Origin: Oenanthe sinensis
Lineage: Eukaryota; Streptophyta; Magnoliopsida; Apiales; Apiaceae
Reading direction: 5' to 3'
Assembly: GCA_028671895.1 (NCBI GenBank)
Contig: CM053813.1
Span: 16,988,001-17,052,000 of the forward strand
Length of the DNA: 64,000 nucleotides
The position numbers and the translations under genes were made by a program. Position 1 is the first letter of the stretch. Every line of letters begins with the position of its first letter. The notes under the pieces were generated by a model, which ran no database searches, was not told the DNA's origin, and saw nothing but the letters and a program-made list of their open reading frames with translations. Of the stretch, positions 32,931 to 44,715 are shown one piece after another.

Positions 32931-35384
32931 ATGGGTCAAAAAGATTCAGGTGTGAAAATTCCAGTTTTAGAGAAAGATGAATATTTTCCATGGAAGGTCA
33001 AAATGCATCTGCATCTTCTTTCTCTCGACCCTTCTTATGTTAACTGCATAGAAAAAGGTCCTCATGTTCCCATGAAGCTAGTCACAGGTGTAAACCCTGA
33101 TGGAACTCCTGCACTTGACAGACATGTTCCAAAACTTATTTCTGAGTTCACAGAAGAGGATGAAAAAGAAGTACTCAAAGACAAGAAGGCCATGAACATT
33201 CTGTTTAATGGTCTAGATAAAGATATGTTTGACAATGTTATAAACTGTACTTCATCAAAAGAAGTATGGGATACACTTCAAACTCTGTGTGAAGGAACTG
33301 AACAAGTAAGGAAAAACAAGATGCAACTCTTGATTCAAAAATATGAATCATTTCATTTCAAGAGTGGAGAATCTATCAATAATGACACCTATAGCAGATT
33401 TCAGAAGTTGTTAAATGGACTGAAGCTATATGGTAGGGTATGCAACTGAGGATACAAATCTAAAATTTCTTAGATCTCTTCCAAAAGAATGGAAACCAAT
33501 GACTGTTTCCATTAGACAATCTCAGGACTTCAAGGATTTTACACTGGAGAAACTTTATGGTATTCTCAAGACATATGAGTTGGAAATCCAACAAGATGAA
33601 GAGATTGAGAAGAATCAAAGAAAAGAGAAAACTGTGGCTTTGGTAGTCAAGGGAAATGAAGAGAAGAAGGAAAATGGCTATGAAGAAGAGTCAGTCATGA
33701 TGGCTGGTGATGCTGTTGAAGAATCATTCAAGAGAAAAGGAAAGAGCAAGTGTGAAGAAGATGAAACATGCTCTCAGGATGATTTGGATGAGATTGATGA
33801 GCACCTTGCATTTCTGACAAGGAAATTTTCAAAGCTAAAATTCAAGAAGAATCCATATGCTCAAAGGCCTGGATCCCAGTTTAGAAACAACAATCAAAAT
33901 AAAAATCTGGTTGATAGATCTAAATTCAAATGCTTTAACTGTGGATTGGCTGGTCATTTCTCAAGTGAGTGCAGGAAGCCAAAACAAGAAAAGGCAAAGT
34001 CATATGAGGGTATTGATTATAAGAAGAAATACTTTGACCTTTTAAAACAAAAAGAAAAGGCTTTTGTAACTGAGGAGAAGGACTGGGCTGCTGAGGATAG
34101 TGATTCTGAAGAATATGTCAATCTTGCATTAATGGCCAATCATGAAGATGAAGAAGCTAGTTCAGCATCTAATCAGGTACTAGCTACCAACTTTTCCGAG
34201 CTTACATCTGAGGAATGCAATAGTACTATTAATGAAATGTCTAATGAACTGTACAATTTGCATGTCACTCTAAAATCTCTAAACAAAGAAAATCTCAAGT
34301 TAAAGAACACCATTGATGCCTTAACTGAGAGAAATATTTTTCTTGAAAATGAACTTGTTTGTTTAGAAAGATTTAAGCAGGAAAGAAAGGATGCTAGGAA
34401 TGAACTAGTAAACAGTCTGAAAAGAGAAGAATTGTTGAAAGAACAATTAGCTGAAGAAATTGAAACCATTAGCAAATGGAATAGGTCTGCTAAAACTGCC
34501 AAACAAATTATTGATGTTCAGGGTGTAGATACTCTAGGAGAACTCCCCAAATCAATAGGCAAGTCATTGGCTGATACTTCAATGGATAAAGATCAATCGA
34601 CTGCTAATCCTTCATCAACTGATAAGGATTATCAATCGATTGATGCTGAATCAATCGATAAGCATCCATCGCAAGTAAATCATCAATGGCTAATAAAAAG
34701 AACAAATTTAGCACTCCTATTAAGTTTGTTAAGGAAACCAAAAATCAAGTTGAGGCTGAGGCGGAGAAAATCAACATAGGTAGCTTATCCAAGAAACAAC
34801 TAAAAGAAAAATTAGAAAAGATAGCACCTGTGGAAATTACTCAACCTAAGCCTGAGAAAAAGAAAAAGAATAGGAATGGTAAAGTAGGCATAAATAAGCA
34901 CAGTAACTACACTCCTGATATGTATGCACCTAGAAAAGTCTGTGCTAAATGTGGTAGTGTAAATCATTTGTCCATGCAATGCAAAAGTGAAAAGAATTCT
35001 ATATCTGCAAATGATTTAAATATACATGCCATGACTGCAAATGCCATGTTTACCAATCCTATGCTCATGAATGCCATGTCTTCTAATTTGGTTGCACCTA
35101 ATGTTCATATGCCTTATGCACAAGTTCCATACATGTATAATCCCTTCTTTGCATATCCTAATATGAACATGCCTGGTATGCCATGGAACATGCTTAATGT
35201 AAATGATGAAATTCATGGAAATTCTGCCATGAGTTCCAAGGTGTCAAAGCCCCAAAAGTCAACTCCCAAAGTTAAAGTGGATTTAAACCCACCAAAACAA
35301 AAGGAACCTAAGTTGACAACATGGACTCAGGCTGCAACTAATAAAAGAGGACCCAAGGCAACTTGGGTACCAAAAGCAACTTGA
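32931..35384 (+). pseudogene. gag: Element E gag, two frameshifts
   Basis: ATG at 32931 opens the gag domain (MGQKDSGVKIPVLEKDEYFP) needed for particle assembly. The frame shifts near 33,435 and shifts back near 34,685, so 32931-33449, 33430-34779 and 34686-35384 are read in frames 0, 1, 0: two opposite indels. Zinc knuckles are CFNCGLAGHFSSEC (about 33,931) and CAKCGSVNHLSMQC (about 34,942). A coiled coil rich in Glu/Lys/Asn spans about 34,200-34,480. A linker at 34,560-34,680 is built from in-frame Ser-Ile-Asp/Ser-Thr-Asp copies of the element motif. Near the end is a Met/Asn/Pro-rich stretch (about 35,020-35,210). Ends WVPKAT. Confidence 0.92.
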
Positions 35385-35403
35385 TTGTTTTATATGTGTG
35401 CAG
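35385..35403 (+). promoter_or_regulatory. Acceptor-like tract between gag and pol, element E
   Basis: TTGTTTTATATGTGTGCAG followed by GG, ending 19 nt after the gag TGA. Equivalent to the tracts in A, F and G. The pol frame here is +1 to gag and opens only at 35317. Confidence 0.4.
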
Positions 35404-38400
35404 GGAAACAGGAAGAAAAATATCTGGTATTTGGATAGTGGATGTTCAAGGCACATGACTGGAGATTTGTCCCTGCTCACAAAATTTGTGGAAAAGGCTG
35501 GCCCAGGAGTTACTTTTGGAGATAACAGCAAAGGTTTTACTCTGGGATATGGCTCAATTACAAAAGAAAATGTTATCATTGAAACTGTAGCACTAGTTGA
35601 TGGATTGAAGCACAATTTGCTCAGTATTAGTCAACTGTGTGATAATGGTAATAGTGTGTGGTTTACAACTGAATCATGCATCATAGCCAACAAAGAATCT
35701 GGTGAAATTCTCTTAACTGGAGAAAGAAAAGGGAATGTCTATGTGGCTGATTTTCACTCTATAAAGGCAAATTCAATGACATGTTTACTTAGCAAAGCCA
35801 ATACAGAAGAAAGTTGGACTTGGCACAAGAAACTAGCCCATTTGAATTTCAAAGCCATGAATTTATTGGTTAGAAAGAATCTGGTTAGAGGCATTCCACA
35901 GATGGAATTCACCAAGGATGGACTATGTGATGCATGTGAAAAGGGAAAACAAAGAAAAACATCATTCAAGTCAAAGTCTGAATCATCAATTGATAAGCCT
36001 CTGGAATTATTGCACATGGATTTATTTGGTCCAGTCAACATCATGTCAATTGCCAAAAAGAAATATGCCTTAGTAATTGTGGATGACTTCACAAGATTTT
36101 CATGGGTATATTTCTTACACTCTAAGGATGAAGCAAACAAATTAATTATCAATCATGTGAAGAATGTTGACAATGGCACTGAATGGAAGGTCAAGAAATT
36201 TAGAAGTGACAATGGTACTGAATTCAAGAATTCAACCATGAGAGAATTCTGTGAAGAAAAAGGTATCACTCATCATTTCTCTGCTCCAAGAACTCCACAG
36301 CAAAATGGAGTAGTTGAAAGGAAAAATAGGACCTTGATTGAAGCTGCTAGAACTATGTTAGAAGAAGCAAAACTTCCTACATACTTCTGGGCAGAAGCAA
36401 TTAATACTTCTTGTTACATTCAAAATATTTCCATGATCAATAAACTTCAAGGCAAAACTCCATATCAATTGATAAAGAAAGACAAGAAGCCAACAGTTAA
36501 CTTTCTTCATGTCTTTGGCTGCAAATGCTTTGTACTAAGAAATCAAGGTGAAAATCTAGGAAAATTTGAAGCCAAAGCTGATGAAGCTATATTTGTTGGA
36601 TATGGAATAACAACCAAAGCATACAGAGTCTACAATCTTAGATTACACATTGTTATGGAATTTATGCATGTAGTCTTTGATGACAAGAAAATTCAAGGGT
36701 TGTTTGATGAAGGATTTCATGATCTATTGCAGTTTGAAAATGAATCCACAAGTAATATTGAAGATAGTAATGATGATATGGAAAACACAAGAGCACAAGT
36801 ACCTAGAATCCTCCCATCAATTGATGTCAATGCATCAACAGATAACTTATCAGTTGACAATCATCAATCAACTGATAATACATCAATTGATAATCATTCG
36901 ATGGATATCAACTCTGCTCAACAATCTTCAAGTAGAGTGTCCATCTCAGGGGGAGGGTTCTCAAATAGTCAATCACATCACAATGATCATAACACTTCCA
37001 ATGATCATGAAGCATCATCTTCAAGGACAAATTTACCATCACAAAGGAAATGGACAAAAAGCCATCCCTTTGAATTAATAATTGGAGATGCAAATGATGG
37101 TGTCAAAACTAGAAGTGCAACTCAAAATGAATGCTTGTATAGTAGCTTCCTGTCTCAAGAAGAACCAAAAAGGATTGAAGAAGCCTTGAATGATCCTGAT
37201 TGGATAATTGCTATGCAAGAAGAGTTGAATCAATTTGAAAGAAACAAGGTATGGAAGCTGGTGCCCAAACCAAAGAACAAGTCTATCATTGGTACAAAAT
37301 AGGTGTTCAGAAACAAAATGGATGAATCTGGTACAGTGACAAGAAATAAAGCAAGATTAGTGGCAAAGGGCTATTCACAAGAAGAAGGCGTAGATTTTGA
37401 TGAAAATTTTGCACCAGTTGCAAGATTGGAAGCAATCAGAATCTTTCTAGCATATGCTGCTCATGCTAATTTCAAGGTGTATCAGATGGATGTGAAAAGT
37501 TCTTTTCTCAATAGAGAACTAGAAGAAGAAGTATATGTAGAACAACCTCCTGGCTTTATTGATCCTGTTCATCCTGGATTTGTATACTATCTTCTCAAGG
37601 CACTTTATGGATTGAAGCAAGCACCTAGAGCCTGGTATGACACATTGTCTAAATTCTTGATTGAGAATCACTTCACAAGAGGTACTGTTGATAAAACTCT
37701 CTTTCATAGAAATGTAGATGGCTCTATGATTCTTGTTCAAATCTATGTAGATGACATTATTTTTGGCTCAACTAATGAAAAACTTTGTAAAAAGTTTGCT
37801 AAGTTGATGCAGAGTAAATATGAAATGAGCATGATGGGAGAACTAACCTACTTTCTTGGCTTGCAAATCAAACAAGTTAAAGATGGTATTTTCATAAATC
37901 AAACCAAATATATTTCTGATTTATTAAAGAGATTTGATTTAAGTGAATGTTCTTCTGCTAAAACTCTCATGGCCACTGCAACTAAACTTGAATTAAACAC
38001 TAAGGAAGCAAAAGTGGACATTTCAAGTTATAGAGGTATGGTTGGCTCATTACTTTATTTAACTGCAAGTAGGCCAGACATAATGTTTGCTACATGCCTT
38101 TGTGCTAGGTTTCAAGCTGATCCTAGAGAATCTCATTTGATTGCAATAAAAAGAATATTCAGATATCTCAAAGGAACTTCAAATCTTGGAATTTGGTATC
38201 CTAGAGATTCTGGATTTGATCTAATTGGTTATTCAGATGCAGATTATGCAGGTTGCAGAATTGACAGAAAAAGCACAACAGGCTCCTGTTAATTTCTAGG
38301 AAATAAGCTTGTTTCATGGTTTAGCAAGAAGCATAATTCAGTGTCTACATCTACTGCAGAAGCTGAATACATTGCAGCTGGAAGTTGCTGTGCACAAATA

Positions 38401-38688
38401 TTATGGATGAGGAATCAACTACTTGATTATGGGTTCAACTTGAACAAAATTCCTATTTTCTGTGATAATACAAGTGCCATTGCTATAACAGAAAATCCTG
38501 TGCAACATTCCAGAACCAAGCACATTGACATAAGGTATCACTTCATTAGGGAACATGTAATGAATGGTACAGTTGAATTACATTTTGTCCCTAGTGAAAG
38601 ACAACTTGCAGACATTTTTACCAAACCATTAGATGAATCTACCTTCAATAGATTGGTCTGTGATTTAGGTATGCTTAATTATATTTAA
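35398..38688 (+). pseudogene. pol: Element E pol, nearly intact (two stops)
   Basis: One frame of about 1,096 codons with only two nonsense codons, TAG at 37300 (at a Trp of the RT entry block) and TAA at 38290. Domains: protease D-S-G in LDSGCSRHMTGD (about 35,430); HHCC zinc region WHKKLAHLNFKAMN to GLCDAC (35,820-35,940); integrase core with the D, D and E landmarks MDLFGPVN (36,017), RSDNGTEF (36,200) and NGVVERKNRTL (36,305); linker with Ser-Ile-Asp motif copies (36,815-36,910); RT with YGLKQ and YVDD (37,744); RNase H with SDADYAG, AEAEYI, CDNTSA and DIFTKPL. All catalytic landmarks I can check are present. The first codon of the interval is GTG, so no natural ATG start is seen. Confidence 0.95.
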
Positions 38689-38754
38689 TCCTTTAAATAT
38701 CTGACAAGTTATGTATTAATATTACTTGTAGCCATTGACTATGTTAAATTATTG

Positions 38755-39075
38755 ATTCTTCAATAATCAACTGATAAACATTTTACATATCAATGGATAT
38801 TATTGGAGCTGTCGACAGATAAATATATCAATTGATGATATATTTGTTTATCGATGGATAGGGGTAACTATCGACATATAGATATATCAATCAATGATAT
38901 ATTTGTTTATCGATGGATAATTGTACCTGTCAATGGATAAGCAATTTATCAATCGATGACCTGGAATTTTAATAGTCCAAGTCATCAATCGATCTGTACA
39001 AACTCTAGCCGTTGATTACTTATTTTATCAATTGATTAATACATACACTCCTGTATGTATATCAGTCGATTGCCA
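38755..39075. repeat. TCAATTGAT/TCAATCGAT motif array, element E, pol to ORF3
   Basis: At least ten copies or near copies (ATCAATTGATGA, TTATCGATGGATA, ATCAATCGATGA, TCGACAGATA) in about 320 bp, partly as an internal near-duplication (TATATTTGTTTATCGATGGATA twice). The core ATCAATTGAT is a perfect palindrome. The same motif fills the LTR upstream of its TATA box. Confidence 0.9.
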
Positions 39076-39161
39076 AAATTGGTAACTTTTACTCTTAGAT
39101 ACTCTTCCAACGGTCAATTTTGTTCTATTTTGAGTAAGTAATTGATTGAGAAATCAGTAAA

Positions 39162-39169
39162 TATAAATA
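39162..39169 (+). promoter_or_regulatory. Candidate internal TATA box for element E ORF3
   Basis: TATAAATA, about 90 bp after the motif array and 200 nt before the ORF3 ATG. The leader between is pyrimidine-rich (CTTCTCTATCTCTTTCTC at about 39,219). Matches elements A and G in layout. Confidence 0.6.
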
Positions 39170-39369
39170 GTGAGATTAAAACATCTTTTAATTCTTACTT
39201 GCAATTTTTACTAACGACTTCTCTATCTCTTTCTCTTTATCAATCTTTGAACTTACTCTGTATCTATCTCTTGCTAAGAACCCTAAACTGCTACTGTCTA
39301 ATTATTGTTTCTGTTATAATTACTAACAAGTTTGCCAGTTAATTCTATTATAAATCTTCAAACTCGATA

Positions 39370-42300
39370 ATGGCATCTTCAAAGAAAGTCTCACAATCTG
39401 GATTCTACTATGAGCTTAACAACTTCGTTGCTTGCACTATGGTGGAGGAAGCCCCAACAGAATTTCATCCCCTAATGGAATTTCTAAGGAGTTCAAAAAT
39501 TGCAAAGGCCCTCTCAGAAGCACCAAAAATAGTGTGCAATCTAGTTGAAGAATTCTGGATAACAGCAGAAGTAGCAGATGATTTTTCTACAATCTCCTTT
39601 GAATGCAAAGGACAAAGGTATATTCTAACCATTGTGGTCTTGGGTGAGTGTTTAAATATTCCTGCAAATAATACCGAAAATGCACCCACTGACACAGATA
39701 TTAGAAACATGCTTAGGGAAATCAATTATACTGCTCCTGATGCTAGTCTAGGTAGTATTGTTAGAAAGAATCTAAGAAAAGAATGGTCATATTTCTTTGA
39801 TGCTTTAATAAAGTGTTTTTCTGGTAAGGTTAGTAATCTTGATGCAATAACAACAAGTATGCAACAAGTAGGGTATAGCATTTTATATGATAGATATCAT
39901 AATTTAGGAAGCCTGTTACTCAATGAAATATCTGCCAAATTGGGGAATAAAATAAATAGATCTAATCATATTTATTATGTAAGATTTATTATGATTATTA
40001 TTAACCACTTTGTCAAGGATATTGAGATTGACAGGAATACAGAAATTTTGGATTGCTGGACTCAAAACAAAAGGGTCTTTAAAGACTTGGTTAGGATCAA
40101 TCTTCACAGCAATGTGGAATTGATCTATCCCCCTTTTGTTCAGGTATTTATCTCTACTTTAAACTCTTCTAAACCTAATTCTTCTTTGCCTTCTGTCACT
40201 ATGGAGGGTGATAGTAATGACCCCAACCCTCCTACCCAAGCCACACAACCAATCTCTAAATCCAAATCTAAGAAACCAACCTCAACAGGTTCTCAAAAAC
40301 CTGCTGTTGTAAAAACCAAGAAAAGAAAATCAACTAGTGTGGTAGATATATTAGAGGAGGATGTAGGTGGTGAGGGAACTGGGGAACATCAAAGAACCCA
40401 GAAGGATAAGGAGAGTGAGGGTGTGCAACCTCAACCAAGCCACTCCATAGTCTCCCAAAAGACTGTGGATGTTAACATAGAAAATACCACATCCCTATTG
40501 CCATTCTCTCAAAAGGATGACAATATTGAAAATAGCCCACAACCAGGGGCACAGAATCAAGTTGGGGACACAAAAGCCAAAACACTAACACCATACAAAA
40601 GGAGAGAAAATAAAGTCACCTTTGCACTTGGGGAATCACACACTGCAAAACCACAGGAAACTGTGGAGGAGCCTTCACAAAGTCTGCTTGATGCATCTCA
40701 TATAAATGATGAGATGCAGTCTCATTCTCTTTCAATTCCTATCTCTTCTATTCTTCTTTCCCCATCTCAAACTTCTTCAGAAAATGTTTTGATAGATTAT
40801 CGAACATTTTCAGATTCTCCTTCTTTGTTTTTCAAGGAGAAGCCAACACTCTCTCCTGAATCTTCTTCTCAGAATTTTCAGGATTCTATTTCCAATATCA
40901 TCTCAAACATAACTTCACAAATTATCTCAACTGTTTCTTCTCCATCAATTGATGTTCCTTCATCAATTGATATTCAACCATCGACTGATAAGCCATCGAT
41001 CGATACTCAAGATCAATCGATGGGTATGCATCAATTGATGGATATCCCAAACACCACTTCAACTGATAATGTCAATACATCAATTGATGCTCAATCAATT
41101 GATGTTGCACAAACACTCTTAGGATTGAGTGAGTTGAGTGAGAGGCAGGATTGTAACCTGGAAAAAGGAGAGGAAGTGAGTAAAAACATTCCTATTTCTT
41201 CCAGGAATGAGAGTGAAACACTTGAGGGCCCCACCTTAGTAGGTGCAAAAGAAATGAGTGAGGGAGAGGTGAGATTCCAGGATGAGATCCTGATGCAAAA
41301 TAGAGAGATGAGTGAAAGTGATAAAAACATTCTACTTTTTGCACATGAATTGGAAATTGAACTGATGGCAAAAGAAGGAGTAAAGGAGATAGGGGGAGCA
41401 AATAATGCTGAAGCTAGTGGGAGTGGAATTGCTAAAGACTTTGAAGAGGAAATAGATGCTGGTGAATTGGATCCAAAGAATTTCATTCATCCTGATCCAC
41501 AATATCAAGGGTTGGCTACTTCAAGTAACAGGAATGCAGAACAACTCTTGGGCATTGATCATATAGATCAAAGGACCAGGAATCTGAAGGAAAGCATTGC
41601 CAATACAACAGACACTTGTTATATGGCACCTGAAGAGTTGGAGAGTGATTCTGATGAAGAGCCATGGATGAGCACTATTGATGGTTCCTTAGAAGCTGCT
41701 GAGACTGAAATTCTCTCTCAATATAGAAGAACAATGGTGGAAGGAGAAATTGAAGATCCTACTCAAAGGAGAATTGCTCACTATATGAGAAAATCAATGA
41801 AAATTCAAAAGATGACAGTAACAGGAGTAAGGAGGGAACTGGAGAGGATATAAGGACTCTATCTCATCTAACAAGGATGCAATGGAAAGGAGATTGGATG
41901 AGAAGCTACCATTCAACACCATGAATTGCATCAAAGACAAGCTTTTCAAAGAATCCAAAATTTTTACATCTTTGGAGACAAGAGTAGGTTCTCTAGAAAA
42001 GAAGATGGATGATATTATCAGAGGTTAAAATCTTCATGCTTCCATTCTTCAAAAGTTTCTTGACAGACTTCCACCACCCCCTCCAATTGATGATAACAAA
42101 AAGGGGGAGAATACAAAGAAGAAGGATGATGATGGTGGTGATGGCAAAGGCAGTGGAAGTGGTGGTATAGGTGGTTCTGGTATGGATAAGTCAAGTGGCA
42201 TTGGTGGTTCTGCACCCAGAAGAGATAAAAGTAAAAGTAACATGGACAATCAATCTTCAAAGAAATCTAAGTCATCTAATTCTCTAAAAGATAATTTAGA

Positions 42301-43426
42301 ACAGAAAAAGAAAGATTACAAGAAGTTTGATGATGATCTTGAAGCTAGGAGAATTTCTAGGGAGAAAGAAACTCAATCAATGATTGAGAGAGAAAAGAAG
42401 AGAATTGAAGATCTAAGGAGAAACACTGAGTTAGTAACAGAGGCAGTAGAAAAAGGAGACTTGGATGAGTTCATTGCTCAAACAAGAAAAATAAATGAAG
42501 ATGCACAAAAGGCTGCCAAGGAAAGAAACTCAAATACAGAAGCTTTTCTTCAATTGGATATTGAAGCTCTTAAAGAAAAGAAGAAAGGGAAAACAATAGT
42601 GATTGAAGAAGAGAAGAAGAAAGAGACTGAACCAGTAAGTCAAAAGCTACTTCAAGGAGCCATCACTACAGGAATCTCAGATGCCTCAAGGAGAGAAAGG
42701 GAGAATGAAGAGATTGCTAGACAGATGGAAATGAAATGGCATTTGGAAGAAGAGCTACAGGCAGAGCAACCTTTGAGAAAAAGGAGAAAAGTTTCTATGG
42801 CCAAGAAAAGGTCAAGTTCTACTCAAGAAATAGTGGTTCAGGAAAACCTCCAGGGTCAACAAGAAGAAATCAAGGAGGAGGTCACAATTGAAGGATATGA
42901 TTTGAAGGGAATACCAGTAATCAATGAAAAAGGATTAATTGGAGTAAGGACTCACCCGGCAACCTCTAACCATGAAGAATCAATGAGGTTGGAGTATGAA
43001 AATGGAGTGAAAACAATCTATTCATTGAAGGTGATAATGAAGCAAAGCTACAATGTTTTAAAGACTATTCTTCCTCTACTCAACAGAAAGTACAAACTCA
43101 ACACAACAATTGCTCAGGAGATACAACAACAAATTTCAAAGTTAAGAAGATCCAATGCAGAAGCTGAACCTGATTCACCTCTAAAGCTATGGAAGTCACA
43201 GGTCAAAAAGGTGGTGTTGGAGCCAAAGTATGCTATGATTTTTACAGATATAGAGGGCAATACAAAGTTCTTTGATATCTGCAAATATCTGGACAAAATC
43301 ACAGATGAAGAAATACATTACCTTATGAGGCAACTTGGAGAAACTGACAGGGATGAAGCAATCTTGAGAAGTTCTTTCATGAGGCAACTAAAGGAAAATG
43401 CTGAGAAAAGGAGGAAGTGGAACTAA
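39370..43426 (+). pseudogene. Element E ORF3, one frameshift and one stop
   Basis: ATG 39370 opens 827 codons to 41853; a frame change near 41,850 and a TAA at 42027 separate these from a second stretch ending at 43426 (ATG at 42182 gives 414 codons). Together about 1,350 codons. The N-terminal ~230 residues form a conserved ORF3 domain (VEEFWITAEV; RKEWSYFFDALIKCF). Residues ~270-680 are Ser/Pro/Thr/Gln-rich, with a block of Ser-Ile-Asp repeats coded by the element motif (40,935-41,105). The second half is strongly charged and coiled-coil-like (about 42,290-42,620) and ends with a compact domain (PKYAMIFTDIEGNTKFFDI). No signal peptide, transmembrane segment or glycoprotein-like Cys pattern is visible, so envelope-like would be only a positional label. 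Function unknown. Confidence 0.85.
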
Positions 43427-43590
43427 ATTAAATTATGAAGACATTGAAGCTGCTTGCAGGAGTTATCTATCAATCTGGTACTTCCAAAATTAATGTGCAA
43501 ATTAAATTTCTTGATTTTATCTGAATGTAAATTTCAAGGGTTTTTGTTATCATCAAGTAGATTTATGCCTGTTAAGAACACAGACACAAA

Positions 43591-43600
43591 TAGGGGGAGA
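43591..43600 (+). other. Element E polypurine tract
   Basis: TAGGGGGAGA, one base before the LTR start TGTTAGGAATC. Confidence 0.9.
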
Positions 43601-43601
43601 T

Positions 43602-44715
43602 TGTTAGGAATCTACATGTGATTTGATGATAACATTAATCTTAGAATCACAGAAATTTTATTTTGATGTAACTGATCAATTGATATGAAAGTTATAAATA
43701 TCAATTGATCAGGAAACCATTTATCAGTTGAAATGTTTATATGAATCAACTGATAATTTGGATTATAGCATAGGTGTACTTAGTCTATTTCAATCGATAA
43801 GGTGTAAATCAATTGATATTTTGTTCATCAATTGATGTTAGAGTCGATTGATATAGATCATCAATTGATGTGTAAATTAAACTGTTAAATTGTAATTATG
43901 AGAAGACAGGAAATTGCACAAGTGAAGGATGATCAATTGATATTGAAGCATCGATGGATGAAGGATCAATCGAAGAAGCCAAGCCAAGGATTGAAGACCA
44001 TCAACTGATGTGAAGACCCATCGACTGATATATCGATTGATAACATCTATCAATCGATAAGACATCTTTTATCAATCGATGGATATAAAGATCAATCGAA
44101 GAAGTACATCAGTTGATGGATTAAAGAATGGATCAATTGATATGCTTAACAGCAAATTATCAATTGAGTGTGACAACACAGAAAGAATATCTGTTGAAGA
44201 TCCAGAGAACAAAAGCACACCTATGGAAGACAGTCTAGAGTGACTGTGAAGACTCAATCAGAAGCTGTCTTTCAAACTTTTTGTAAAATAGAAAAAGGTA
44301 AAAGGAATGCAGGTAGAAACAATCCTAGAATAGGAATTGTAAAAGAACACTTGTGGTATATAAACAAGTGTAGTAGCATTATTAGAAAATATACAAGTTA
44401 GACATATTTCTTAATCAACTGTTCAAGCTTGAGAGCACATGTGTAAGAACAGTTGATTTGTTTTCTAATCTTGTAAACGCAGCTAGGTTTCTTCTAACCT
44501 AGGAGCATTGAGCAAAAATATATATTGATGGAAAAACCAATCCATCAATAATTTTAAATCTCTTTGTTCAGTTTTATTTTTTAGCACTAATTTGTTCGAA
44601 CTTATTCTCTTATTCTTTCAAACATCAAGAACAAATATTAGAACAAGGAAAAAGTTTTAATATTTGTATTCAACCCCCCCTTCTACAAATATTGACATTG
44701 TTCTAATGAATAACA
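43602..44715 (+). repeat. Element E 3' LTR, complete (1,114 bp)
   Basis: TGTTAGGAATC to GAATAACA. Motif copies at 43,675-44,165 (for example ATCAATTGATATT, TCAATCGATGGA), TATATAAA at 44357-44364. Over the last 809 bp it is almost identical to the 5' copy. Confidence 0.95.

Larger units (their letters stand above)
32061..44715 (+). mobile_element. Element E: young Sirevirus-like element, 5' LTR truncated
   Basis: Order: 5' LTR remnant (32061-32872), primer site, gag, pol, TCAATTGAT motif array, TATA box, ORF3, polypurine tract and complete 3' LTR (43602-44715). The two LTR copies differ at about half a dozen positions over 810 bp by eye, so it is the most recent large insertion. It interrupts the gag of element B/F: F gag sequence resumes directly after 44715 (AGATT would be the right target copy). 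The left target copy was lost with the first 305 bp of the 5' LTR. Confidence 0.9.

Noticed and set aside
35317..35384. Programmed ribosomal frameshift between gag and pol as a general mechanism
   Set aside because: The pol frame relative to gag is +1 in E, -1 in A and G, and 0 in F, with no shared slippery site that I can see.
39318..39340. TACTAAC followed by TTTGCCAG just before element E ORF3, as a splice acceptor for ORF3
   Set aside because: Not found at the same place in A, C or G, and the branch-to-acceptor distance is very short.
42018..42260. Minus-strand frames rich in Pro, Leu and His opposite element E ORF3
   Set aside because: Shadow of the Gly/Lys/Asp-rich coding strand; no independent support.
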